This document shows positions 25,016 through 34,779 of a DNA stretch of 64,000 bases, piece after piece. The position numbers and the translations under genes are program-made. This DNA comes from Cyclobacteriaceae bacterium (GTDB taxonomy: Bacteria; Bacteroidota; Bacteroidia; Cytophagales; Cyclobacteriaceae). The notes under the pieces are model-generated. The model was given only the letters and a program-made list of their open reading frames with translations, was not told the origin of the DNA and searched no databases. The stretch covers positions 583,325-647,324 of the forward strand of contig JAHBTY010000003.1 of NCBI GenBank assembly GCA_019638355.1, written 5' to 3'. How positions within the stretch are numbered: the first letter of the stretch is position 1; every line of letters starts with the position of its first letter.

Positions 25016-26368
25016 CTATTGAACCAATAAACGAATGGTTTTTTTAATACTGCCTTGAAATTTAACAAAGTAAACACCCGGTTTCAACATGCTCCCGATT
25101 GTTACTTCTGTCTCAAGGGAGTTCAACGCCAATGACATAACTATATTTCCGGTTGGGTCGAGCACATTTACACGGTCGTTCAGCGAAGGCTCAAAGTTGA
25201 TATGAAAAGAAATATGATCCACTGCCGGATTGGGGAAAACTTCTGCTTTCAATTCGACTTCACTCTCAATTAAAATTATTTGGGAATACTCATACGAACC
25301 ATCTTTATCCATAAGCTTTAAGCGATAGTAGTTACGCCATGCTGGAGCGGTAGTCGAAAACTGATAGGTATTTTTTTCATACGTATCGAAACCGGCACCA
25401 TGTACCTGCCCCACAGTCTGATAGCTGTGGCCGTTAACCGAATGTTCTATCTCAAATTTGTAAAAATTAAGTTCAGATGCGGTAGCCCAGTTAAGCACTA
25501 CCAGACCATTATTTACTTCACCTTTAAAATAAATCAATTCAACCGGCATGGGGCTGCCAGGAATATTTTGTACCCAATTACTAAACGCTGGGTTGGTGCT
25601 TTGCATGGTAGCTTGATTGGCGGTGTTTCCTGATGTGGAGCTACCCCCACCTGAGTTGGTTATAGTGCCATTTACATACAATCCATACGGACTGGTTGTG
25701 TTGTTATTAACAATCTGGCTGCCACCACCACTAAAGTTTATATTACCATGTATATAAACCTGGCCACCATTATTAACCGTAAACAAAGTACCGCCTCCGG
25801 CTGCAGTTACATTTCCAAATACTGCCACCCGGCCATTACGGTTTACTGTTATATCTCCGCTTGAGTTGGAAACAATATTTTGATAAACAATAAGATCGGC
25901 ATAGGGTGGGGGTGCTGTGCTTGTACCCACAGTTAAATAGTTTGAACTATTAACGGTTAGCGTTCCGTGCACAATAACCTGCCCACCCGGGTAAATGTTA
26001 AGATTTGAATTTAACGTAACATCACCATTTATCTCTAAAACCCCATAAACATTCACGGTACCTCCACCACCAACAGAAAAGTTTCCAGTAACGGTTACTG
26101 ACCTGCCCGCATTAATCAAAAGTGTGGCGCTGGCTAACGCATAATTACCTGATACAACCATATTATGATTAACAGTAGCCGTACCGGAGGTGTGCCCGCC
26201 AGTTGTTGAGGGCGTAGCATTTCCCCACCCTGACGTGTTGCTCCAGTTAGCAGGAGTTGCCCACGCGCCTGAGGCCAGCGTAGTATAATTCTGTGCTAAA
26301 ACAGATGAGGAAAGCGCAGCTAAAAAAATGAACGCAATGCTTCTCAAAAAAATCGGAAAGGAGTACAT
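25016..26368 (-). CDS. Secreted repeat protein with T9SS type A sorting domain
   Basis: The 450-residue product has a signal peptide (residues 1-25, ending VLAQ). Residues 30-260 form a Gly/Asn/Thr/Val-rich right-handed beta-helix-like region (GGGGTVNVYGVLEINGDVTL and similar), which resembles polymer-forming or adhesin stalks. Residues 275-365 are the PVELIYFKGEVNNGLVVLNW module that commonly precedes T9SS signals. The last 75 residues form the sorting domain (AEVFPNPAVDHISFHI, ending KTIRLLVQ). It should be exported through the outer membrane by T9SS and attached to or released from the surface. Adhesion or matrix roles are an inference. Confidence 0.9.
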   Translation of the reverse strand: MYSFPIFLRSIAFIFLAALSSSVLAQNYTTLASGAWATPANWSNTSGWGNATPSTTGGHTSGTATVNHNMVVSGNYALASATLLINAGRSVTVTGNFSVGGGGTVNVYGVLEINGDVTLNSNLNIYPGGQVIVHGTLTVNSSNYLTVGTSTAPPPYADLIVYQNIVSNSSGDITVNRNGRVAVFGNVTAAGGGTLFTVNNGGQVYIHGNINFSGGGSQIVNNNTTSPYGLYVNGTITNSGGGSSTSGNTANQATMQSTNPAFSNWVQNIPGSPMPVELIYFKGEVNNGLVVLNWATASELNFYKFEIEHSVNGHSYQTVGQVHGAGFDTYEKNTYQFSTTAPAWRNYYRLKLMDKDGSYEYSQIILIESEVELKAEVFPNPAVDHISFHINFEPSLNDRVNVLDPTGNIVMSLALNSLETEVTIGSMLKPGVYFVKFQGSIKKTIRLLVQ

Positions 26369-26644
26369 ACGAAAAAAAATTTTCCTGGTAACATCAAGAA
26401 TGAGGCCTCATGTAATAAGTTGCGCGAAAATAGAGTTAAAAAAATCAGTTAGAAACGCCATTCACAAAAAAAAAGGCGATTTTTCAATCATTTAACCTTC
26501 TTTTTGATGGGTTTCAATTCTAATGTTTGATGTATGCTGGAGGGTATTATTTTAATGATTTCAGGAGAAATTTTACCAAATTGGGACTGTTTTCTCAGCC
26601 CCAACTTCCGCAGGTATTCTATATAAATGGTGGGTAAGCCTAGG

Positions 26645-27385
26645 TTAATTCTCTTTATGGATAGACGCCCGCCCTATTACCAGGCCTTTATTGATGAATG
26701 AAGTACCACTTACGTTGATCTCCGGTTCACCAATGGCATTAATTCTAACTTCATCGGAGGCATTTATATTCAGTCTTCCTTCTCCACAAATACTGCTGCT
26801 AATATGATGGCCATTTACATTTCGGCTATCAATTTTGTTTTCTCCATAAAGAACGTATCGCTGTGTACTGGCACTTCCGGCTTTAATCTTGATTCGGTTC
26901 TCTCCGTACGCTACTACTTTCAATGATTTAGCCTGGATCGTATCGATGGTAATATCGGTACTTCCGTAAGCGCGAATCAGTAGGTGATCGGCATCCACGA
27001 TCTGATTAACGGTAACATCCTGATCACCCCGGATTTCCAACAGCTTCAATTCACGAAATGTGATATGGGCTGTTACGCTGGCATTGTGATAAATGCTGCG
27101 CTTGCCAAAATCATCAAATTGTTCCCGCCTGTCAACAATGCGCGCATCGTCTAAATAAACCCTCAGTTTATCGCCTTCTACCGAAACATTTATCTGACCG
27201 AGATTGATGTTGGAGTAGGTGAGTTTAATGGACTCATGGTCGCCTTGTGTTAAAACCAAATGGATTTTTGGCGAAATCGTTATTTTATTGAAATATCTTA
27301 ATTGCTTTTCAAATTCCTGATTCTGGGCAGTAGCTGCAGCCGCTCCTAATACCAGGGTGGCTATCCATAGCGTAAGGTTTTTCAT
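26645..27385 (-). CDS. GIN-domain (DUF2807) exported protein
   Basis: The 246-residue product has a signal peptide (residues 1-20, ending ATAQ) and then a long series of short strands in the pattern characteristic of the head GIN domain (ISPKIHLVLTQGDHESIKL; LLEIRGDQDVTVNQIVDADH; VVAYGENRIKIKAGS). These proteins form beta-helical trefoil-like folds in the periplasm and are often encoded near envelope stress or ABC permease genes in Bacteroidota. It lies 63 bases after the last FtsX-like permease on the same strand and may be part of that transcript. Function unknown. Confidence 0.88.
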   Translation of the reverse strand: MKNLTLWIATLVLGAAAATAQNQEFEKQLRYFNKITISPKIHLVLTQGDHESIKLTYSNINLGQINVSVEGDKLRVYLDDARIVDRREQFDDFGKRSIYHNASVTAHITFRELKLLEIRGDQDVTVNQIVDADHLLIRAYGSTDITIDTIQAKSLKVVAYGENRIKIKAGSASTQRYVLYGENKIDSRNVNGHHISSSICGEGRLNINASDEVRINAIGEPEINVSGTSFINKGLVIGRASIHKEN

Positions 27386-27448
27386 AGTTGTATCGATTTA
27401 ATACTACGACAAGCAACTGCTGCTTTACCCCCAGTTGGAGAAGAATAA

Positions 27449-29806
27449 TTATTCGCTTCGCAAGCTTTCTGTCGGGTTGGCCGATGCTGCCCGAAGTGCT
27501 TGCGTAGCTACAATTAGCAGGGTTAGCAGTAAGGCCGCCAGGCCCGCTACAGGAATAACCCACCAGGCTATAGTTATTCGATAACTGTAACTGTTTTCCA
27601 GCCAGTAGTTTAAACCATACCATGCCACAGGGGTAGCAAACACAAACCCAACCAAAACCAATCGGGTAAAGTCTTTTGAGATAAGTGTAACAATATTCAG
27701 GTTGGTAGCCCCCAACACTTTTCTGATCCCAATTTCTTTTGTTCGTTGTTCAGCTGTAAAGGTGGCAAGCCCCAAAAGACCTAAACAAGTAATTATAATA
27801 GCCAGTGATGCAAATACCGAAGCAAGTGTACCAATCATGTTAATAGTAGCAAACTTTTGTTCGAAGGATTGATCTACAAATTCATATTCAAATGGGTAAG
27901 CCGGATTAAGTTCTTTAAAAATAGTTTCAATTGTTTTGAGGGAGGCGGCTAAATCCTGTGTTTCGGCTAACCGCAGGGTAATTACTTCTCCACCACCCGG
28001 TGCATAGAGGAAAAATCCAGGTTGTACACTTTTAAATGGTGATGACATCAGTACATCGCGCATGATACCTACTACGGTCCACTTGCGGCTCCATAAGGAT
28101 ATGGTTTCACCAATCGGGTTTTGGAGGCCCATCACATCCAATGCTGCCTCATTCAAAATCATAGCGGCCGTATCGCTTTTAAATGCTTGCGAAAATGTCC
28201 GGCCCTCCACCATTTCAATACCCATGGTTTCGGCATAATCGTTCCCTATAAAAACCCTTGAAAAAAGTATTTCTCGATCGGCTGGTTTGCCTGGCCAATC
28301 CAGAATATTGTTGCCGTAAATGGCGGTTATCGGGCTGCTGGAAGTGGTGATCATTTTAACTTTACCTGTTGCCAGCAACTGTTCGCGCAGGGTGTTATAA
28401 TTTTTATTCAGTTCTTCATTACTTGTTATCATAACCAAGCCATTGCGATTGTAGCCAACATCGCGGGCCTTTACAAAGTCTATTTGTTTATAAATCACAA
28501 CCATGCTAACAATCAGGCATATCGAAAAGAAAAACTGTAGCGATACCAGAAATTTACGGGGCGCCACAGCCTGGTTTCCTACCGATTTTCCTTTCAGTAC
28601 CCGCACCGGGTTAAATGATGACAGGTAGAAAGCGGGATAACTTCCGGCAAACAAACCTGTTATTAATATAAATGCAATAGCCAGCAACCAGGTATAGGGC
28701 GATGCATAGTGGATAAAAAGTTTTTTACCAACCAGGGTATTAAATAGTGGAAGTGTTAGTTCTGCCAAAACTATTGCCAAGGTAAAGGCTACGGTTGTAA
28801 TCAATACCGATTCGCCAATAAATTGCCAAATCAAATCACTTCTTCGGGAGCCTACCGATTTGCGAATACCAACTTCGCGCGCGCGATGCTCGCTGCGGGC
28901 GGTGGCTAAGTTCATAAAGTTGATGCAGGCAATAACCAGGATAAAAACCGCAATGAAGGTAAAGCCCGTAACGTACTCGTCCATACCCGCGGTTTGTACG
29001 CCATTTTTAAATTGCGAGCGCAGGTGCCAGTCTTTTAGCGGATGAATAAATAAATCTACTTTTTCATCGGGTTCTTTTTGCCGGATTACATTTTTAATAC
29101 TGGCATTTACTTCGGCCATTGATACACCCGGTTGTAATTCGGCAAAAACCTGAAACGATTGATCGTCCCACATGTCTTGGTTTCGCTTAATCCAATCTTG
29201 CTGGGCAAGTATGGCCCAGGGTGCTAAAAACTTAAATTGGAAGGAAGAGTTTTGAGGAAGATCTTTTAAGATGCCGGTAACGCGTAAACTATAGGTGTTA
29301 TCTAATAATACAGTTTTATTCATTGCGTCAGCATCGCCAAACAGTGTTTTAGCCAATGATTCGGTAAGCACTATGGAAGCTGCATCGGTAAGGGATGCAG
29401 GCGAACCTTTTACAAAAGGAAAGGCAAACATTTCTAAAAATTCAGGCGTAACAAACTGGCCCTCTTGGTTTAGTTTGGTTTCGCCCACGGTAAGCAGTTG
29501 TGGGTATGGCCAATGAGCAATGGCTGTATTTTTAATGCGGCTATCATAGGTTTTCATAAACTCGTACAAGGGTAATGGCACAGAGTTGTACGAGGCGATG
29601 TTATCGCTAAACTCGTTGTGTAACCAAAACTGCCCCAGTTGTTCATAATTAACATGAAAGCGGTCGTATGTTTTTTCGTTTACTACCCATAACAATATGA
29701 GTACGCTACAGGTAATGCCTATTGCTAACCCGGTAATGTTAATTATTGAGTAGATGGAGTTTCGTTGCAAATTGCGCACAGCAATTTTTAAATAATTAAA
29801 CAGCAT
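27449..29806 (-). CDS. FtsX/MacB-like ABC transporter permease (copy 4 of a tandem array)
   Basis: The 785-residue protein has the duplicated FtsX architecture: an N-terminal membrane helix (SIINITGLAIGITCSVLILL), a periplasmic MacB_PCD-like domain, three helices ending near ARSEHRAREVGIRKSVGS, a second helix/periplasmic domain, and three C-terminal helices. The EQRTKEIGIRKVLGA cytoplasmic motif precedes the final helices and the product ends NPTESLRSE. These permeases couple to a MacB/LolD-like ATPase for peptide, lipid or lipoprotein movement, or act mechanically on the envelope. It is most like the copy at 34780-37155. No ATPase is encoded nearby. Confidence 0.9.
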   Translation of the reverse strand: MLFNYLKIAVRNLQRNSIYSIINITGLAIGITCSVLILLWVVNEKTYDRFHVNYEQLGQFWLHNEFSDNIASYNSVPLPLYEFMKTYDSRIKNTAIAHWPYPQLLTVGETKLNQEGQFVTPEFLEMFAFPFVKGSPASLTDAASIVLTESLAKTLFGDADAMNKTVLLDNTYSLRVTGILKDLPQNSSFQFKFLAPWAILAQQDWIKRNQDMWDDQSFQVFAELQPGVSMAEVNASIKNVIRQKEPDEKVDLFIHPLKDWHLRSQFKNGVQTAGMDEYVTGFTFIAVFILVIACINFMNLATARSEHRAREVGIRKSVGSRRSDLIWQFIGESVLITTVAFTLAIVLAELTLPLFNTLVGKKLFIHYASPYTWLLAIAFILITGLFAGSYPAFYLSSFNPVRVLKGKSVGNQAVAPRKFLVSLQFFFSICLIVSMVVIYKQIDFVKARDVGYNRNGLVMITSNEELNKNYNTLREQLLATGKVKMITTSSSPITAIYGNNILDWPGKPADREILFSRVFIGNDYAETMGIEMVEGRTFSQAFKSDTAAMILNEAALDVMGLQNPIGETISLWSRKWTVVGIMRDVLMSSPFKSVQPGFFLYAPGGGEVITLRLAETQDLAASLKTIETIFKELNPAYPFEYEFVDQSFEQKFATINMIGTLASVFASLAIIITCLGLLGLATFTAEQRTKEIGIRKVLGATNLNIVTLISKDFTRLVLVGFVFATPVAWYGLNYWLENSYSYRITIAWWVIPVAGLAALLLTLLIVATQALRAASANPTESLRSE

Positions 29807-29893
29807 AGCTTAAAAATATTTCGATTTCAATATAACAGTTGAATCATAAAAACAATCTACCGGCTAAACAATGTTTTGCTTGTTAAATTTTTA

Positions 29894-32320
29894 TCACTCA
29901 TGCCGCAGGCTTTCAACCGGGTTGCGTTGGGCTGCCCGAATTGTTTTCAAGCTAATGGTACTAAATGCAATTGCCATTGCTGCGAGAGCTGTTACTATAA
30001 ACATCCAGATGCTCAGATTAATATGATAAGCATAGCCTTTCAGCCAGAGGTTGGATACCCAAATGGCAGCGGGTACCGCCAGTACAAACGCAATGAGAAC
30101 AAATACCAGAAATTCGCTTGAAAGCAACCACATAATCTGGCGAACGGATGCCCCCATTACTTTGCGAATACCAATCTCCTTAGTGCGCTGTGTGGTGCTG
30201 TAAGAAGCCAATCCAAAAAGTCCGAGGCATGAAATAAAAATGGCGAATAAGGTTGCCGTATTTATAAGTTTTGAAATCCGTTGTTCCGATTGGTAAAAGT
30301 TTTTAATGGTATCATCCAGAAACGTATAGGCAAAAGGAGTATCGGGGTATATTTTTTTCCAGGCGGCTTCAATTTTAGTTATGCTGGCTTTTAAGTCTTC
30401 ACCAGCAGTGGTATGGAATCGCAAGTTAAAACAGTTGAAGTTTTTATTTTCGCAGCCCAATACTACTGGCTCAATAGCATTGTGCATGGACTGAATATGA
30501 AAATCTTTCACTACCCCTACAATGGGTAGCTGCGCATTGTTGAAGGAAACAACTTCGCCAATGGCTTGCTCGGGCGAATCGAATCCCAAATTTTTAAGCA
30601 GCGTTTCGTTAATCAACAATTCTTTTACGGTATCCGATTCCAACAGATTTCTTCCGGCAACGAGTTTAATATTATAAAAGTCAAGGTAAGTGGTGTCTCC
30701 GTTTTTACGGAACGTGTTTACCTTGCTGACACCGGTTTTATTTTTGTGCTCCAGTGTAGATGAACTCCATCCATTGGCAGATGGGGGTGCATCGCTCATA
30801 GAAAAATCTTTTACATCGCTTAACGTTCTGATTTCGTTTTTGAGCAATTCTATTTTTTCTGATTTCTCCCACCACGGTGTATCGAAATAGATTACGGCTT
30901 CTTTACTAAAGCCAAGGTCTTTGTTTAGAATATACCGGATTTGCCAGCCTACTACCAAAGTGCCGATGATTAAAATCTGCGCAAACGTAAATTGAAAGAC
31001 AATCAACGCTTTTCGCAGATAGGCAGATCGGCTTTGTGAACTGTTGGCAAAGGCAGTATTTTTTAAAGCCAATGCTGGTAAAAATGACGACAATACAAAA
31101 GCGGGATACGCACCAGCTAGGATTCCAACCACAACTAAGATTCCAACAAGGAAAGGGAGCACTTCAATGATACTAAAAATTACTCCGGCCGGAATAAACT
31201 CAGAGAAGAAAAGTAGTCCGGCTTCCGTAAAGGGTAAGGCCAGCAACAAACTAAACAAAGCAATCAAGGTACTTTCAGAAATAAATTGTACTACCAATCT
31301 GATTCTGTCGCTGCCCATTACTTTGCGTACACCCACTTCCTTAGCCCTGCGTACTGCTTGTGCGGTTTCCAGATTAATAAAGTTGATGCACCCAATCAAC
31401 AATAATAAAATAGCTACAATAGAAAGTGTGGTAAGCGTGGGCATGTGTGCCGGCTCGCGACTGAAATCAAAAATGCCAGAACCTGCGTTGTAGTGTAAAT
31501 CGGCCAGTGGTTGAAGGTTAAATTTATTTTCTGCATCCCAGGTACTCTTTTCTTTATAGCGCGCAGCCAATAAAGGTAGTTGCGCTTCAATGTCAGCGAA
31601 TGTAGTGTTCGCATCTGCCTTAATAAATACTTGCGAACTGCTGTTTACACTACTCCAATCCACACGACCATAACTTCTTTTTAACCACGATGATTCGATT
31701 GTTGCAAAACTGATGAAATCAGTAATCTCCAGATCGGTATTAAAAGGAAGTTTGGCAACAACCCCGGAAACTGTAAGTCGGAGTGAATCGCGATAGAACA
31801 ATTCTTTATTCAGGTATTGATCGGCAGGTAAATCACCAAAGTAAAGTTTTGCTTTATCATTGGTAAGCACCACCTGATGTGGTTGCGATAAGGATTGCTC
31901 CGGGCTTCCTGCCAGCCATTGATAGGAATCAAAAACTTTAAAATAATCAGGCGATGTTAATGCCAGTTTATCTTGTTTGCCAAAATCTTGTTGATTGCCG
32001 CCAGCTGCTTTTACGGTAGCAGAATAAGTGTGAAAATGTGTTACCGCTTCAATACCTTTAAAATTTTCTTTGATGTACGGTGCAGTAGCAGTGGGTGCTC
32101 CACGATTAAGGCCCGAGAATAGTCCTGAAAAGGAAGAATGAATTCTATAAATGTGTTCGTAACCAGTAAAGCCTTTATTATAACTCAGCTCAAATCGAAC
32201 CAACAAAAAGATTACCAGGCAAGCGCTTATGCCGATAGCCAACCCAAAAATATTGATAGCGCTGTGAAATTTGTTGCGCCATAAATTTCGAAAGGAAACG
32301 GTGAGGCAGTGCTTTAGCAT
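29894..32320 (-). CDS. FtsX/MacB-like ABC transporter permease (copy 3 of a tandem array)
   Basis: The 808-residue protein has the same two-module layout as its neighbours. Hallmarks are INIFGLAIGISACLVIFLLV near the N-terminus, AQAVRRAKEVGVRKVMGSDR after the first module, TQRTKEIGIRKVMGA before the last helices, and the tail NPVESLRHE. It is more divergent from the copies at 27449 and 34780 than those two are from each other. It starts 15 bases after the stop of the copy at 32336 and ends 87 bases before the next copy, so one transcript is likely. Confidence 0.9.
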   Translation of the reverse strand: MLKHCLTVSFRNLWRNKFHSAINIFGLAIGISACLVIFLLVRFELSYNKGFTGYEHIYRIHSSFSGLFSGLNRGAPTATAPYIKENFKGIEAVTHFHTYSATVKAAGGNQQDFGKQDKLALTSPDYFKVFDSYQWLAGSPEQSLSQPHQVVLTNDKAKLYFGDLPADQYLNKELFYRDSLRLTVSGVVAKLPFNTDLEITDFISFATIESSWLKRSYGRVDWSSVNSSSQVFIKADANTTFADIEAQLPLLAARYKEKSTWDAENKFNLQPLADLHYNAGSGIFDFSREPAHMPTLTTLSIVAILLLLIGCINFINLETAQAVRRAKEVGVRKVMGSDRIRLVVQFISESTLIALFSLLLALPFTEAGLLFFSEFIPAGVIFSIIEVLPFLVGILVVVGILAGAYPAFVLSSFLPALALKNTAFANSSQSRSAYLRKALIVFQFTFAQILIIGTLVVGWQIRYILNKDLGFSKEAVIYFDTPWWEKSEKIELLKNEIRTLSDVKDFSMSDAPPSANGWSSSTLEHKNKTGVSKVNTFRKNGDTTYLDFYNIKLVAGRNLLESDTVKELLINETLLKNLGFDSPEQAIGEVVSFNNAQLPIVGVVKDFHIQSMHNAIEPVVLGCENKNFNCFNLRFHTTAGEDLKASITKIEAAWKKIYPDTPFAYTFLDDTIKNFYQSEQRISKLINTATLFAIFISCLGLFGLASYSTTQRTKEIGIRKVMGASVRQIMWLLSSEFLVFVLIAFVLAVPAAIWVSNLWLKGYAYHINLSIWMFIVTALAAMAIAFSTISLKTIRAAQRNPVESLRHE

Positions 32321-32335
32321 AATTTTAATTTTTGG

Positions 32336-34768
32336 TTATTCACTCCGTAAACTCTTTACCGGATTAGCTTGTGCCGCGCGCAAAGCCTGGTAACTAATGG
32401 TAGCAGAAACAATAATCAAGATCAGGATAAAACTGATGGCATAGGTTAAAACTCCGATATCAATTCGGTAGGTAAAATTGGTAAGCCATTGCTGCAAGAA
32501 GTAATACGAAGCAGGCACTGCAAACACAAAGCCAAGCAGGAGTAACAGTGCAAAGTCTCTAAATATTAAAACCAGAATAGATGGCACACTGGCACCCAAT
32601 ACCTTGCGCACTCCAATTTCTTTTACTTTACGTTGTACGATAAAGAGTACAAGCCCATAAACTCCCAGGCATGAGATCAAAATAGCTATGCCACTAAACG
32701 ATTGAATGATCTTACCAAAGTTTTGAAAGTTGGCGTATTGCTGATTGAGTTGTTCGGTGAGGAATGAATATTGAAATGCTTTTTCAGGAAACAAGTTATT
32801 CCACTCCTTTTCAATTTTTTCAATCGTGCCACCTACATTGGAGTTTTCAAATTTAATAGAGAGAGTGTTGAATTGGTTGGGATCTAATGATGCAACCAGG
32901 CTGGAGATAGGAGTAGTGAGTGCAGTAAAGTTAAAATCTTTCACAACGCCAATCACTTTACCAATTTTACCTTCCCGGTTAATGGTTTTGCCAAGTGCTT
33001 CTTCGGGAGTGTTCCAATTAAATTGTTTAACAGCCGATTCGTTAATAATAAATGCTTCGTTTAAGTCGGTTCCATAATCGCGACTAAAACTTCTCCCAGC
33101 CACAATCTCCATTCCATATACAGAAAGAAAATCATAGTCCACCGACATGTTTGCAATAAACAGATTATCTTCTGCAACAAAGCCTTCGGGTATAGTACCC
33201 CGGTAAACAGCTCCGTTGCCAGGAGTTCCCTGCGAAAGTGTTGTATGTAATATCCCACTCTGGGCTTCGATGATATCCCGTAAGGTTTGCAAGCGTTGTT
33301 TAAATGTTGAATCTGTTTGTTGGAAATACCCATTCAGATTTTGACTATAAAGCGGAATGTTGATTACATGATCACGATTAAAACCCAGGGGTCGGTTTTG
33401 TACGTAATCTAACTGGCGAATGATCAGGATTGATCCCGATAGCAATGTACAAGCAATAGTAAGTTGAACGACCACCAACACCTTACGCATAATCTGACTG
33501 CCTTGTCCGCCAGAGGTTCCTTTCAATGCCCCGATAGACTCAAAGCGGGTAACGAAATAAGCCGGGTAGCCACCGGCCACTACCGTAATCAGCAGGAGTA
33601 GAATTATTGAAAGTACAACCATGGTTGCGTCAACCGATGTAGCAAACTGCAGGTGTTTGCCCGTAAGCTGATTCAACAAGGGTAATGCAAACTCAAACGC
33701 AACATAACTTATCAGCAGGGCAATCAGGCAAAACAAAAAGCTTTCAGCTAAGAACTGAACGATTAATTGCGACTTCATCGAACCCAGAATTTTACGAATT
33801 CCGATTTCTTTGATACGCGTAAGCGATTGTGCCGTGCTCAGGTTAATGTAATTAATGCAGGCAATGAGTAGGGTAAGTAAACCGGCTGCAATAAAAATGT
33901 AAATATTGGCCATGGTATTGGTAGGAGTGGGCTCACCCATAAAGTCACTTTTCAAATGCAGGTCGCTTACGGGCATTAGTGCAAACTTTTGCCCGATTTG
34001 TAATTTTGGATGAGCATACTTTTTTACAAAGTCGTCCATCTGCTCGTTAATGGTAGTGTATGCTTCGCCAGCTTTCAGCAATACATAAGTATAAGAATGG
34101 CTGATGACAAAGTTTTGAGCGAAGTTGTTGCGTAACACGGCTTCGGTTTGTTCGTCTTCCAGTTCGTACATGTCATCGTACGTAGCCAACATGTTAAAGC
34201 GCAGGTGCGAGTTTTCGGGAAAGTCTTTCACTACGCCTATCACTTTAAACTCATGCCTGCCGGAAAACGTAAGCGACTCGCCAATGGGATTTTTGTCGCC
34301 AAAATATTTGGTGGCCATTTCTTCATTAATCAACACGGTGTATTTGTCGTATAACGCTCGTGTTGGATTGCCTTTTACAAATTCAAGCGAGAACATGTTG
34401 GTAAAGGCTGAGTCCACAAAAAATACGTTCGATTCTTCAAACGCTGTGGGCTCGTTTTGCAGCGAGATGCTTACATTTCTTCCATACACGCGGGCAACGT
34501 CTTCTACCTGTGGAAAAAATTCTTTCAGCGTAACCGCGATGGGCGGTGGCACGCTTGCAATCTTTAATCCGTTCGGCACAGTATAACCAAACCGGTAAAG
34601 TCTATCGGAGTTGGTATGAAATTTATCGTAACTAATTTCACTCCGTACGTAGGCAAAAATGAGTAGTGCCAACGTAAGGCCGCAGGTTAGTCCAACAAAG
34701 TTGATGGTGGAATAGGTTTTATGACGAACAATGTTTCGCCAGGCAGTTTTGAAGAAATTTTTTAGCAT
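32336..34768 (-). CDS. FtsX/MacB-like ABC transporter permease (copy 2 of a tandem array)
   Basis: The 810-residue protein carries TINFVGLTCGLTLALLIFAY as its first helix, two periplasmic MacB_PCD-like regions, AQSLTRIKEIGIRKILGSMK after the first helix bundle, QRKVKEIGVRKVLGASV in the second, and the C-terminal NPVKSLRSE. About eight membrane helices are expected in the inner membrane. The separation from the upstream copy is 11 bases. Sequence divergence among the four copies indicates old duplications and probably distinct cargo or partners. Confidence 0.9.
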   Translation of the reverse strand: MLKNFFKTAWRNIVRHKTYSTINFVGLTCGLTLALLIFAYVRSEISYDKFHTNSDRLYRFGYTVPNGLKIASVPPPIAVTLKEFFPQVEDVARVYGRNVSISLQNEPTAFEESNVFFVDSAFTNMFSLEFVKGNPTRALYDKYTVLINEEMATKYFGDKNPIGESLTFSGRHEFKVIGVVKDFPENSHLRFNMLATYDDMYELEDEQTEAVLRNNFAQNFVISHSYTYVLLKAGEAYTTINEQMDDFVKKYAHPKLQIGQKFALMPVSDLHLKSDFMGEPTPTNTMANIYIFIAAGLLTLLIACINYINLSTAQSLTRIKEIGIRKILGSMKSQLIVQFLAESFLFCLIALLISYVAFEFALPLLNQLTGKHLQFATSVDATMVVLSIILLLLITVVAGGYPAYFVTRFESIGALKGTSGGQGSQIMRKVLVVVQLTIACTLLSGSILIIRQLDYVQNRPLGFNRDHVINIPLYSQNLNGYFQQTDSTFKQRLQTLRDIIEAQSGILHTTLSQGTPGNGAVYRGTIPEGFVAEDNLFIANMSVDYDFLSVYGMEIVAGRSFSRDYGTDLNEAFIINESAVKQFNWNTPEEALGKTINREGKIGKVIGVVKDFNFTALTTPISSLVASLDPNQFNTLSIKFENSNVGGTIEKIEKEWNNLFPEKAFQYSFLTEQLNQQYANFQNFGKIIQSFSGIAILISCLGVYGLVLFIVQRKVKEIGVRKVLGASVPSILVLIFRDFALLLLLGFVFAVPASYYFLQQWLTNFTYRIDIGVLTYAISFILILIIVSATISYQALRAAQANPVKSLRSE

Positions 34769-34779
34769 ATGTTTTAGTA

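Noticed and set aside
26488-26676. Minus-strand open stretch of about 60 codons reading GLPTIYIEYLRKLGLRKQSQ and on, after the GIN gene
   Set aside because: It reads protein-like but has no ATG, GTG or plausible TTG at its start and is bounded by stops inside the GIN gene. At most it is a gene remnant, and chance is not excluded.
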